Assembly: GCA_905221605.1 (NCBI GenBank) | Contig: CAJNDS010002484.1 | Coordinates: 238,188 to 302,187, forward strand | Length of the DNA: 64,000 nt | Source of the DNA: Symbiodinium natans | Taxonomy: Eukaryota > Sar > Dinophyceae > Suessiales > Symbiodiniaceae | Direction: 5' to 3' | Shown here: positions 38,986-48,700 of the stretch, piece by piece | Layout: every line of letters starts with the position of its first letter | How positions within the stretch are numbered: position 1 is the stretch's first letter | The notes under the pieces: generated by a model | Seen by the model: only the letters and a program-made list of their open reading frames with translations | Told to the model about the DNA's origin: nothing | The model's database searches: none | Position numbers and translations under genes: made by a program

Positions 38986-39015
38986 CCCCCCCGCGGCCGG
39001 CCCGCCCCAACTCAG

Positions 39016-39085
39016 CGTAGATACCTTGCCCCTCGTGGCCGAGGACGCCATCGCCTACGCAACGCAGCGCGACATTCACTCCAAG
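39016..39085 (+). CDS. Exon, ankyrin-like
   Basis: actcag|C to TCCAAG|gttgg. Encodes VDTLPLVAEDAIAYATQRDI, then HSK. Joins in phase to 39361. Confidence 0.6.
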
Positions 39086-39111
39086 GTTGGCCCCCCCAGG
39101 GGGATTCTGTG

Positions 39112-39170
39112 AAGGGTTTGGGGTTTAGGGTTTAGGGGTTTAGGGTTTAGGGTTTGGGGTTCAGGGTTTT
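39112..39170. repeat. Telomeric tract (TTTAGGG)n
   Basis: TTTAGGG with TTTGGGG variants. Confidence 0.93.
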
Positions 39171-39360
39171 AATTTTGGTTTTAGGTTTCGGGACCTTGCT
39201 AGAGTAGTGGTTGGTTTTCGGGTTTCAGATAGGGCTTCAGGGTTTGGGGCGCCTAGTTGAGAAAGAGAACCTCGTTTGGTGTTTTGCTGTGTGTTTGAGT
39301 CCCCACCGTTGAATCAAGGACCCCCGGTGAAGGGAACTAACGCGGCACGTCATGGCAAAG

Positions 39361-39405
39361 GTGGCAAAGGTGGTGCTCTCGCACTGCCAGTTCATCGTCC
39401 CGGAG
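39361..39405 (+). CDS. Exon, ankyrin-like
   Basis: gcaaag|GTG to CCGGAG|gtgcg. Encodes VAKVVLSHCQFIVPE, which resembles the second ankyrin helix. In phase with 39016-39085. Confidence 0.55.
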
Positions 39406-40296
39406 GTGCGGGGGGGCCCTAAACTCTGGACCCAAAGGATGCGAAGAATGGGTTTAGGGTTTCGGGTGTAGGGTGTAGGGTTTAGGGTTTAGGGTTAAGG
39501 TTGGGGTTGGTAGTTGCGAAGAGTTGAGGCTTCGGGTTAACAGCCGAAAGGCTGGTAAGTATGTGTTCACAATGGTCGCAGTCTCGACAGTTTCCTTGGT
39601 AGAGATTAGGGCTGATGGCCAGGGATCTGAGACCAGCAACTAGGATGTCATGCATTCAAGGAGAGGCCTTGAGAGAATAATTCCAGTCCGATGATGCGAT
39701 GGGTTGTTTATCGTCTGCTGCCGCTGGCTGTGTTCTAGTTGCTGCGACAGACTGCTGCTCCTAAATCCACTCATAAGATTGTGAGAGTAGCCGCACAAGG
39801 ATTGCACCTTCTCGAAAGCACCGGCAGTACTCAAAGCCCATGTGCAAGTCTGAGGCACCACATAGCGGATCCTGCTCTTGACGATGTCTTGGGGTCAGGG
39901 TATCTCTTTGCCCAGCAGGTGATTGATGGGCCTTTTTGGCAAAGCAGTGACAAGACTGTCAACAGGCTGAAGGAGGACGAAGCTTGCTTGCTGCGCTTGA
40001 TCTCCTATGAGGCTCTTCTAATCACAGAATCTTTGAAGGAATGGGGCCCCACCCCCCCCAAAGAAACAGGACCCTCATCCACAGCAGGCAAAGCTGTGCA
40101 GTCGCTAACCCTCCCTGAAGCCCCAAACCCCTTGTGCCCCCTAGAACCCCTAAACCCCTAGATTGAATCCTAACCTCCTAAAAAGCCCTAAACCCTAAGC
40201 CCCCCCTTGAAACCCGAAGCCCTAAATCCGAACCCCCCCCAGGACCCTAAACCCTAACCTCTCAAAATCCCCTCAGCCCCCAAGCCCCTGAAACAC

Positions 40297-40404
40297 TTGA
40301 AGGCTCATGGGCCGTTATGGTAGGGATACAAGCGCCCTACAGAAGGTTACAGCCAGTTCTACTTGTAGTTACCCTACATATAACCCCACCTAACTACCTC
40401 CAAG
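40297..40404. mobile_element. Inverted-repeat element, family b
   Basis: Left end acttgaaggctcatgggc, inner ccctaca/ggttacagcc, right end aactacctccaag. Confidence 0.75.
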
Positions 40405-40528
40405 TAGCCCTAAACCCTAAATCAAGCCTAAACCCTGAACCCTGAACCCTAAACCCTAAACCCTATACCCTAAACCCTAAACCCTAAACCCTAAACCCTA
40501 AACCCTAAACCCTAAACCCTACACCGCA
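40380..40528. repeat. Telomeric tract (CCCTAAA)n
   Basis: About 15 units with CCCTGAA and CCCTATA variants; abuts family b ends on both sides. Confidence 0.95.
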
Positions 40529-40559
40529 CCTCTAACTACCCATGAACATCCAAGTGCAG

Positions 40560-40590
40560 GACTTCGAGTTGGTCGGCTCTATTGTCGCAG
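40560..40590 (+). CDS. Possible micro-exon (31 nt)
   Basis: gtgcag|GAC to GCAG|gcccc. Encodes DFELVGSIVA. It follows a family b right end (catgaacatccaag). Confidence 0.35.
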
Positions 40591-40681
40591 GCCCCGAGAG
40601 GGTCCCGGGAAGTACTCGGAGGTTCACGGGTAGTTATGAGTGGCGTCATACGTAGGGTTTAGGGTTTAGGGTTTAGGGCTG

Positions 40682-40793
40682 CCTGGAGGTCGTTGGAAGT
40701 GGGGTACAAGTAGGGTAGCTGGAAGTACAACTGGTTATAACCTCCTGTAGGGCACTTGCAACCCTACTTATGGCTCCCCATGAACCTTCAAGC
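40682..40793. mobile_element. Inverted-repeat element, family b
   Basis: Left end cctggaggtcgttgg, centre tacaactggttataacctcc, right end ccccatgaaccttcaag. Confidence 0.85.
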
Positions 40794-41272
40794 AGGTGTG
40801 GGACGGTTTGGGGTCTCGACCCCCTAAACGAGTCTGGGTGTTGGGGGGTAGCTTTCGGTCTTTGGCTTGAGGGGGTTTGGGTTTAGGGTATCGGTGTTTG
40901 GAATCTGAGAAGGATGGAGAAATTTCGTGGTTGACACAGTCAGCTTGAGATGAGAATGCGAGGGATGACAGGCGAGGCGAGTCGCGGCTCGGCCTTGCAT
41001 GGCTTGTGAGAGAAGGTTTTGCGCTGTCCAAACATGCATCTCAACGGACTCATGCCCATCCCTCGCAAGGTAAGGCTTGATGGACATGCGCAGCGTACAG
41101 ACATGTCCTGAGAAACATGTTCCCAGTGGAGAAGCTTGAGCTTGGCAACTTGTGTCTTGCGGTTAAAAAGGCTTCAGTCTGGCTTGGAGGTGTTCTGGAG
41201 GTCTTGGTGTTACCCTAAACCCTAAACCCTAAACCCTAAGCCCTAACCCCTAAACCCATGGACTCAACGCAG

Positions 41273-41353
41273 GTCCCTTGCCGGACTGGGGCCCTGGCTC
41301 CAAGGCCACGGAATACCGCGACCAGCTGGGGACTCAGAGTACTATGCCCTCAA
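41273..41353 (+). CDS. Possible exon, unknown protein
   Basis: cgcag|G to CTCAA|gtgca. Encodes GPWLQGHGIPRPAGDSEYYA, preceded by SLAGL. CCCTAAA tract upstream. Confidence 0.45.
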
Positions 41354-41734
41354 GTGCACAGCCCTGAACCCGACTGTCTGAACCCTAAGCCGAAGCCCCA
41401 AACCTCCAAAGAGCCCAGAAGCAAGTCGGAACGTGATGGCCGAGGTGGCTGAAGAACATGGTTTTTCTCTGCAACACTGTCAAGCAGGGCTTGCTTATGT
41501 TGCCGGGACCTTAGGACCTGCAGGCTTGGCACACTGGCGGCGACACCCGAATCCCTGGACCTATGAACCTTACAACTGCCTTGGGGAGTGTTCGAAATTG
41601 CGATTTTTTTTTTTGGGCGTGGGGGTCGTTGATCAAGGAATCCCGCTATCACACGTGTTGGTAGACGTGACAGAAAACCAACCCCCCTCACGTGACCTAG
41701 GCATGCACCGCATAGGAGAGGTGCCGAGTAGCTC

Positions 41735-41865
41735 TGAGGGGTTTAGGGTTTTAGGGTTTAGGGTTTAGGGGGGTTTAGGGTTTTAGGGTTTAGGGTTTAG
41801 GGTTGTAGGGTTTAGGGCTTAGGGTTTGGGGGGGTTTAGGGTTTCTAGGGTTTAGGGTTTGGGGG
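41735..41865. repeat. Telomeric tract (TTTAGGG)n, degenerate
   Basis: TTTAGGG, TTTTAGGG and TTTGGGGG units. Confidence 0.93.
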
Positions 41866-41957
41866 CTCCCTTGTTCCGGGGACCCGGGGCTCCGTCGTGA
41901 GAACTTGTTGTGACTAAGCCCCGAACCCGATAACAGTTAGCCCTTGAACCCTAAACC

Positions 41958-42059
41958 TTGGGATGTTCCCCCCTATATTAACAACCCCTTAATCGGGATG
42001 ATAGCACCCCCTATATAGTCTCTACTGAGGAGCTGTTCGTATAAGGGGCAACATCCCAA
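41958..42059. mobile_element. Inverted-repeat element, family a
   Basis: ttgggatgttcccccctata at the left, ataaggggcaacatcccaa at the right. Confidence 0.9.
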
Positions 42060-42195
42060 CCCCAAACCGCCTAAGCCCCCAAGATCTGGCCCCTTGAAGG
42101 AACCATGACGTCGCCTACCTTGAACGCGCCGGGGTCTTGGCCCCCCCCGGTGCTTTTAGTCGCTCAGGCTGGGAGACCTTGAGGGATTTGTACTT

Positions 42196-42302
42196 TTGGG
42201 GATGTTCGCCCTTATACGAACAGCTCTTTCATAGAGATGATAGTACTCCCCCTAGTAGAATCCCTATTAAGGACTGTTAGTATTAAGGGGAAACATCCCA
42301 AG
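42196..42302. mobile_element. Inverted-repeat element, family a
   Basis: ttggggatgttcgcccttat at the left, attaaggggaaacatcccaa at the right, 137 bp after the previous copy. Confidence 0.9.
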
Positions 42303-42754
42303 TTGTCATAACTTTGGGTTTGCGGGTTTTGGGGGCTTAGTGTGAGGGTCCTTTAGTCAGTAGAGGCTACTTGAGGGTTCATGGGTACTTGCAAGCAGGG
42401 GGAGTCTGTCCCTTAGGTGTGTCCTTGCGTGGTAAGAGTGCCATCGAATTCCCCTTCACTGCCCCTTCAGAATACATCGGTGGGAGCCATTCTTGCATGG
42501 GAGTAGGGACCCTGAACCCTAAACCTTCAACCCTACACCCCGAAACCCAAGCTCTTTGGAGAACGCTGAAAAGCTAGGAAGCTGAGGATGGTTCCCTGGT
42601 GTAGTTCGTACGCGGAGTTGATCTCAATAATGGACCCCCCCCACCCCTTCTGTGTGTGGGTTACCCGAACCTACGAGGTGATAGAGGCCCGCCTTAAACA
42701 GGACCCCCGGCCCCCAGCCCGGGTGGGGCACGCGCTTCCCCTGTCCTACTTCAG

Positions 42755-42797
42755 GATGCGGTTCTTGTGGGTGCCTTGGAGATTCCCGAAAAGCGGC
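42755..42797 (+). CDS. Ankyrin-like exon
   Basis: cttcag|GAT to CGGC|gcctg (GC donor). Encodes DAVLVGALEIPEKR and joins in phase to 42929. Confidence 0.55.
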
Positions 42798-42859
42798 GCC
42801 TGAACCCCAGACTTCGCCACACGCAGTATCTTACTGGCTGCAGTGGCCGACGCCCCAAA

Positions 42860-42927
42860 CCCGAAACCCTAAACCCTGAATCCTAAACCCTAAACCCTGA
42901 GTCCTAAACCCTAAACCCTAAAACCCA
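42860..42927. repeat. Telomeric tract (CCCTAAA)n, degenerate
   Basis: CCCTAAA with CCCTGAA and TCCTAAA units, filling the intron between two ankyrin-like exons. Confidence 0.92.
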
Positions 42928-42928
42928 G

Positions 42929-42981
42929 GTTACGTCTACAATTCCGACACGGCGGAGATCATCACCTTCGCTGCTGCCTCA
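42929..42981 (+). CDS. Ankyrin-like exon
   Basis: cccag|GT opens YVYNSDTAEIITFAAAS. The GA donor after TCA is tentative. Confidence 0.55.
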
Positions 42982-43006
42982 GATAAGCCCCATGTGGCCA
43001 TGGCTA

Positions 43007-43110
43007 GCTATAAGTAGGGTTGTAAGTACCCTATGTTAAGGTTATAACCAGTTCTAATCATAGGTACCCTACTTATCACCCTGCTGAAACCTACCCATGA
43101 ACCTCTAAGC
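43007..43110. mobile_element. Inverted-repeat element, family b
   Basis: agctataagtagggttgtaa at the left, ggtaccctacttat inside, ctacccatgaacctctaag at the right. Confidence 0.85.
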
Positions 43111-43499
43111 AAGCCCCCCCCCCCCATCCCCCAACCGGCCCGAAAAGCCAGAAGCTCCATGTGGGCGGTTTCTGAAGATGGGGGTACTGTACCCTTTTTG
43201 GGGCTCCCTTTAAGGGGATTCTGTTCTATTTGGGGTAGAAAAACGGTACCCTATTTTGGGAAATGACCATACACCCTTAAACCATAATCCAAGCGACAGA
43301 AGTTCTTAACCCTAAACAGCGAAATCCTATATGAAACCCGCAGAGAGCTTCATAAGCACTTGTGAAACCCCAAGCCGAAAACCCTTGAAAAACCTCAAGC
43401 CCCCACACTACGCTGGAAAAAACCCTATATGACGCCCCTGATACACCCTGAAACCCTAAAAGCCCCCAAAACCTATCAAACCCGAACCTACCCCGAATT

Positions 43500-43680
43500 T
43501 TCGGAAACCCCAAACCCCAAACCCCAAACCCCAAACCCCCAAACCCCAAACCCCAAACCCCAAACCCCAAACCCCAAACCCCAAACCCCAAACCCCAAAC
43601 CCTAAACCCCAAACCCCAAACCCCAAACCCCAAACCCTAAACCCTAAACTCTAAACCCTAAACCCTAAACCCTAAACCCC
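43500..43680. repeat. Variant telomeric tract (CCCCAAA)n then (CCCTAAA)n
   Basis: About 18 CCCCAAA units followed by CCCTAAA units, a clean switch of repeat variant along one array. Confidence 0.97.
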
Positions 43681-43689
43681 CAATCCCAG

Positions 43690-43737
43690 GCAGAGGCCAT
43701 GGCCAAGCTATGGAGTCCTTTGCTGGTGGATCGCTTC
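43690..43737 (+). CDS. Exon, unknown or ankyrin-like
   Basis: cccag|GCA to CGCTTC|gtaagc, a canonical donor. Encodes AEAMAKLWSPLLVDRF in phase 0, between opposed telomeric tracts. Confidence 0.6.
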
Positions 43738-43756
43738 GTAAGCTGCCCAAGAGTTG

Positions 43757-43835
43757 AGGGTTTAGGGTTTGGGGTTTGGGGTTTAGGGTTTAGGGTTTCG
43801 GGTTTAGGGTTTAGGGCTTCGGGTTTAGGGCTATC
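43757..43835. repeat. Telomeric tract (TTTAGGG)n
   Basis: TTTAGGG with TTTGGGG and TTTCGGG variants. Confidence 0.93.
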
Positions 43836-43838
43836 GGG

Positions 43839-43941
43839 TTTGGGATGTTCCCCCTTCTACGAGCAGTCCTTCATAGGGATTATCGTACCCCCTATTGGAC
43901 TCCCTATTGAGGACTGTGTGTACAAATGGCGACATCCCAAG
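43839..43941. mobile_element. Inverted-repeat element, family a
   Basis: ttgggatgttcccccttcta at the left, caaatggcgacatcccaag at the right. Confidence 0.88.
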
Positions 43942-44074
43942 GTTTTGGCTTTCACGACCTTGTCGGGTTTTTTGGGTTTAGGGTTTAGGGTTTTCGGAGT
44001 TGGGGTTTTCAGCCCCGGGGGTCTGGAGTTCTGGGGTTTAGGGTGAGCCGTGTAGCCTCAAGGCTTCGGGGGAG

Positions 44075-44170
44075 GGCTGCTTTAGGGTTTAGGGTTTAGG
44101 GGTTTAGGGGTTTAGGGGTTTAGGGTTTAGGGTTTAGGGGTTTAGGGTTTAGGGCAAGTTTAGGGTTTAG
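44075..44170. repeat. Telomeric tract (TTTAGGG)n
   Basis: TTTAGGG with TTTAGGGG units. Confidence 0.95.
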
Positions 44171-44489
44171 GGGCCACTGGTGTTGTGCAACATCTTCGCG
44201 CTTCATGAGGGCCCCGTGCACTGTTCCTCGGTTTGTCAGTTCCCCTTCAATGCTGTCCTCCATTAAAGGCTTTGATAGGGTCGATAGGTCTCAGACGGTT
44301 TAAGGGGTTTAAAGGGGTTAGGGTTCAAAGGGTTTACAGAGTTTACCAGGCTTTTCCAGGATTTCGAGAGCTTACAGGGCTTTAAAGTTCTCAGGGCTTC
44401 CAAAAAAGGGGGCTTGGGGTTCATTGGGGTGCTGCCTGGCCGCCCGTTTTTAGCGTTTTAGGGTTCCAGGGTTTTAGGGTTTCAGGGTC

Positions 44490-44585
44490 CTAAACCCTAA
44501 ACCCTAAACCCTAAACCCTAAACCCCTAAACCCTAAACCCTAAACACCAGGGTTTTAGGGTTTCAGGGTTTTAGGGTTTTAGGGC
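44490..44585. repeat. Telomeric palindrome
   Basis: CCCTAAA units (44490-44545) followed, after accag, by TTTTAGGG units (44550-44585): a direct C-strand to G-strand flip that could fold on itself. Confidence 0.95.
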
Positions 44586-44599
44586 CGCCCCCGGACAAG

Positions 44600-44642
44600 G
44601 TTGATGGAGCGCGCCAAGGAAACTTGCTAGCAATCCAGGCAG
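44600..44642 (+). CDS. Ankyrin-like exon
   Basis: acaag|GTT to GCAG|gtggc. Encodes VDGARQGNLLAIQA. Confidence 0.5.
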
Positions 44643-45296
44643 GTGGCGGAGTCCCTCCTCAAAGCCCTCAGATCCCAAAGCCCTTGAACCATCTTGAACC
44701 CCTAAAACCGAAGCCGCTGAAGCCCTAGCCTAGAAGCCCCCCAAAACCCTTAAAAACTCCCTGCGCTTCTTATGAGATAAGCAGTTTCTCAGAGCAGAGA
44801 CGACTTTTGGAGCTCGAATCGGCTCTGACGCCTGAAGCCCGCGAAAGCCCCGAAGCCCCCGAAGCCCGAAGGTTTTAGGGCAATCAGGTCGATCTGCCTG
44901 CAAGTCTGTGAGTGACATGCATTGTTTCACCACCAGCTGCATGTATAACATCGCTTCGCCAGCCAGGGCACTGAGAGCTTGAGCTCCGAGCGAAGGAAGC
45001 GCTGTGGATGATTTTGTTGTAGAACGCACCCCCAAAACCCAAGCTTGCACGTAGGGCAGCAGTACTTCTGACATCTTCTGACCGTAGGCAGGATGGACAC
45101 ATCTTTACCTGTACCTGCCCACGAGCCTGAAAGCAATCTCACGAAGCTGTTGGGGTTCAACCCTAAACCCTAAACCCAAAAATGTGTACATAGAGGTTAG
45201 TGGGCAGTTGGCATGACGATAAGTAGGGTAGCTATACTTGTACCTGGTTATTGAGGGTGCTTAGTCCCCTGCTTTTTTCTCCCCACGAACCTTCTT

Positions 45297-45372
45297 GTAA
45301 ACCCTAAACCCTAAACCCTAAACCCTAAACCCTAAGCCCTAAACCCTAAACCCTAAACCCTAAACCCTAAGC
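45297..45372. repeat. Telomeric tract (CCCTAAA)n
   Basis: Ten units, immediately after a family b right end (cacgaaccttcttgtaaaccc). Confidence 0.96.
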
Positions 45373-45394
45373 ACTCATCCTTGAACTTTGCCAG

Positions 45395-45435
45395 GCCTTG
45401 CTCAGGGCAAAGGCCACGGCCAATTGCGAAGACTT
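45395..45435 (+). CDS. Ankyrin-like exon, frame ambiguous
   Basis: tgccag|GCC. One frame reads ALLRAKATANCEDLR; the frame in phase with 44642 reads GLAQGKGHGQLRRLAG. Both are open. Confidence 0.45.
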
Positions 45436-45843
45436 GCGGGGCACCAGTGCGCGGTCCTCGGGTTTTCTCCGTGGGGATTGGGGGGGTTTTAGGGTTTCGG
45501 GTTTGGGGGTTTAGGGTTTCGGGTTTGGGGGTTTTAGGGTTTCGGGTTTGAGGTTTGAGGATAATGGGTGGTTCAGGGCTCAGCGTTTGTGTTTTGGGGG
45601 GTTCTGAGAGAGGTGAAGGGCTCGGGAGGCTGTGTCTTGGGAGGGTGACCACCTGATGCAGTGTTGGGCACGTGGATCATCCGCACCAAGCCCTTGCACC
45701 TACAAATTTGCAAAAGGGCCGTAGGCAACCTCCCTGGCATCTGCGGGCAGCGTCTTGATGCCAGGGAAACACACTCACAAGGCACTGGACGTCACATCTT
45801 CAGAGCCTTGGCTTCCTGCCCCTCAAACTTCTCTTTCTTGAAG

Positions 45844-45977
45844 GTTCTTGGGTAGTGACTCAGGTAGTTATAGGTAGGGCTTTAAGTACCCCTAAATAAG
45901 GTTATAACCAGTTCGAGCTATAGTTGCAGTTACCCTAGTTACGACCCCTCTTATAACTACCCACATGAACCTCCCAG
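45844..45977. mobile_element. Family b element acting as an intron
   Basis: Left end cttgaag|gttcttgggtag and right end ctacccacatgaacctcccag| coincide with a GT donor and an AG acceptor, the latter opening the ankyrin exon at 45978. Inner arms taagtacccctaaataagg and ggttataaccagtt match other copies. Confidence 0.75.
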
Positions 45978-46056
45978 TTGTGATCCCCCTCACACGGAGG
46001 CCCTGATGCATGCGGCACAGCAGGGTAGCCCTGCGCTGATCCGGCAGCTGGTCCAG
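45978..46056 (+). CDS. Ankyrin-repeat exon
   Basis: cctcccag|T to GTCCAG|gtacc. Encodes HTEALMHAAQQGSPALIRQL-VQ, a clear ankyrin repeat. Confidence 0.75.
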
Positions 46057-46077
46057 GTACCACCCACACACCCCGAT

Positions 46078-46172
46078 TAGGGTTTCAGGGTTTAGGGTTT
46101 AGGGTTTAGGGTTTAGGGTTTGGGGTGTAGGGTCTAGGGTTTAGGGTTTAGGGTTTAGGGTTTGCTAAGGTT
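46078..46172. repeat. Telomeric tract (TTTAGGG)n
   Basis: About 13 units. Confidence 0.96.
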
Positions 46173-46579
46173 CCGCGCACACCACCACGCGGGACGTGTG
46201 TTGTGGTGTGCGCCCAGGTTCAACGCGCTCTCCCAACCCACCCACCCGGCTTTAGGGTTTTATAATACCGTGTGTAAGTAGTGGGAGGGGGCGCTACGGG
46301 CCGCCTTTGACCAAATCCTGGGGTACCCCCCGCGAAGTCCTCCCTGTCTCCCCAAGATCCATAGGTTTTTTGGCGGGTTTAGGTTTTTGTTGCCCGGTGT
46401 TTCCAAGTTATGATGCCTATACTTTTATGAGACCTTTTGGAAGGACTGTCCTGGGACCTGGGACCCTGCTTACAAGATCCATAGGTTCATGTGTTGGGCT
46501 CCCTTTGGTCTTTGGTCCTGGGAGACGATTAGGGAGGGTTTGGGAGGCTGCGGAAGGAGGCTTCCTGAAAGGAGGAATT

Positions 46580-46855
46580 CCTGGCTCAGAAATGCTCCGG
46601 GAGCCAGAAATGGTCCGGGAGGAGCCCAAGAAAGGCTCAGAAATGGTCCGGGAGGAGCCCCAAAAGGCTCAGAAATGGTCCGGGAGGAGCTCAGAAAAGT
46701 CCGGGAGAAAAAAATTCAGAAATGGTCCGGGAGAAACCCATGAAGGCGCAGGAAATGGTCCGGGAGAAACCCAAAAAGGTTGAGAAGCCCAAAAAAAAGC
46801 TCAGAAATGGTCCGGGACAGGCTCAGAAATGGTCCCAGAACTGGTCCGGGAGCTG
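46580..46855. repeat. Minisatellite, agaaatggtccgggag units
   Basis: About nine imperfect copies spaced by roughly 20-40 bp with purine-rich linkers (gagcccaagaaagg). One frame encodes Glu/Arg/Lys-rich repeats such as EMVREEPKKGSEMVREEPQK, but no exon evidence supports translation. Confidence 0.85.
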
Positions 46856-46957
46856 GGCCTCCCTGGACCCTTAGGGGAGCACGCACCAGTGCGGGGTCAC
46901 TAAAAAATTAGGGATTGGGGTAATTCTGACGCTGGCACGCGGGTTAAACCCTTCTAG

Positions 46958-46990
46958 GCGTGGGCCGCGCTCACCGCGCGCAACGGCCCC
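46958..46990 (+). CDS. Possible ankyrin exon fragment
   Basis: ttctag|GCG opens AWAALTARNG, in phase with the CAG ending 46056. End not fixed. Confidence 0.4.
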
Positions 46991-47099
46991 GAGCCCTTTC
47001 CAGGCTGCGCCTGAAGGCTCGGCCTCGTCCGCGGGCCTGTCGCCACGCGGTATCGCTCGCCGCTGCTTATCGCAGCGCCCGCGGCTCGCTCCAGTTTAG

Positions 47100-47750
47100 G
47101 GTTGAGGTTTGGGGGAGACAGCCTAATTTGCCACCATCACGATCTCTCCCTACAATCACTATATGGGTAGCCTCCTAAATTAGGGCCCCCTTTTTGGATG
47201 CCCGTCACACAGCGGCACCCTTTAACAGGGGATCCCTAAAACGGACCCTAGTTTAGAGAACTACCCTGATTTTAGTCGACTTAATGTACTCGAAATACCG
47301 GGGCTTTGGAGAAATCGGGCCAAGCTTGGTAGACGCACATCGCTTGCGCGCAACCCGAAACCTGAGCCCTGCCCGTTCAGGCCCACGCGCGCGTCAATGC
47401 GGCCGGAAGCCTAGCGACATTGTAAGGTCCTGTGGTAGTTTGAGCTTCTCTGGGGTTCTTTTGGGTCTTAATTTCTGATCCACACAACGCCAACCCAAGC
47501 CAAGTCCTGAGCCCTAAACTCTGAGACCCCCAACCCAGAACCCTTTGGGGTACTGTTGAAGAGCCTTTCGGATTGAAGCCTCTACTTCAAGGCTTACATA
47601 TTCTATCCATCATTTGGGGGAAGAAGAACAGATGCCCAAATGTTGAACACGCGCGCATCTTAGTACCCATGAACCTTCAATCAGGGGGTGCCGGTCTGAC
47701 TGCTTCCTGCTTTCAGCATGAACATCAGTTCTAAAGCTTGTTAAGCCCCA
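47100..47750. other. No recognised gene
   Basis: Contains fragments resembling ends of inverted-repeat elements (47590-47610, 47668-47690). Confidence 0.35.
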
Positions 47751-47751
47751 A

Positions 47752-47880
47752 ACCCTAAACCCTAAACCCTAAACCCTAAACCCTAAACCCTAAACCCTAA
47801 ACCCTAAACCCTAAACCCTAAACCCTAAACCCTAAACCCTAAACCCTAAACCCTAAACCCTAAACCCTAAACCCTAAACC
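47752..47880. repeat. Telomeric tract (CCCTAAA)n
   Basis: About 18 perfect units. Confidence 0.98.
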
Positions 47881-48067
47881 GCACCTTGAAGTTCGACAGC
47901 TTTCCTGGGGGCGTGTACGTTGAGATGGGTGGTTGTGGTCCTGGAGCATTTGGGGATTGATGGAGGAGCGGAGGAGGAGAAGGTGGATGTGGTTGTTCGA
48001 TGTTTCACGTCTGGAGAACGCTGACGTTCCGCCCGAAAAAGGTGATTCCAGTTAAAAAAAAAACAAA

Positions 48068-48465
48068 AAACCCTAAACCCTAAACCCTAAACCCTAAACC
48101 CTAAACCCTAAACCCTAAACCCTAAACCCTAAACCCTAAACCCTAAACCCTAAACCCTAAACCCTAAACCCTAAACCCTAAACCCTAAACCCTAAACCCT
48201 AAACCCTAAACCCCCTAAACCCTAAACCCTAAACCCTAAACCCTAAACCTAACCCTAAAAACCCTAAACCCTAAACCCTAAACCCTAAACCCTAAACCCT
48301 AAACCCCTAAACCCTAAACCCTAAACCCTAAACCCTAAACCCCTAAACCCTAAACCCTAAACCCTAAACCCTAAACCCTAAACCCTAAACCCTAAACCCT
48401 AAACCCTAAACCCTAAACCCTAAACCCTAAACCCTAAACCCTAAACCCTAACCCTAAACTCTAAG
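48068..48465. repeat. Long telomeric tract (CCCTAAA)n
   Basis: Nearly 400 bp, the longest pure array of the first 60 kb, with few indels. Confidence 0.98.
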
Positions 48466-48540
48466 CTTAAGCCTGAGTGCTCAGCTTAAGCCTTCTCACG
48501 TACAGGAGCGTAACACACCTTGACGGGAATGTAAACAAAT

Positions 48541-48665
48541 GACCTTCTAGTCTTACCTAGAGGTAAATGGTAATTAGAGAATATAATTACAGCCATTTAC
48601 AGGTAAGTGCATGTCTGTATACAAATATTCGTTAATATTTCTATAGACAGTACTGTCAGTACTAA
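48541..48665 (+). repeat. Left flanking direct repeat of the satellite block
   Basis: cttctagtcttacctagagg ... tattaccagtattag-like end. A diverged copy in the same orientation lies at 50671-50795. Confidence 0.85.
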
Positions 48666-48700
48666 TACAAGAGTTATTTAATGCCCTAAAACCCTGACAT

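Noticed and set aside
43277-43633. Minus-strand Gly/Phe/Trp-rich protein
   Set aside because: Translation of CCCCAAA telomere-variant repeats.
44730-45074. Minus-strand gene with a protein-like frame (SALAGEAMLYMQLVVKQC)
   Set aside because: Every supported exon is on +, no splice signals or stop context support it, and it overlaps element-rich DNA.
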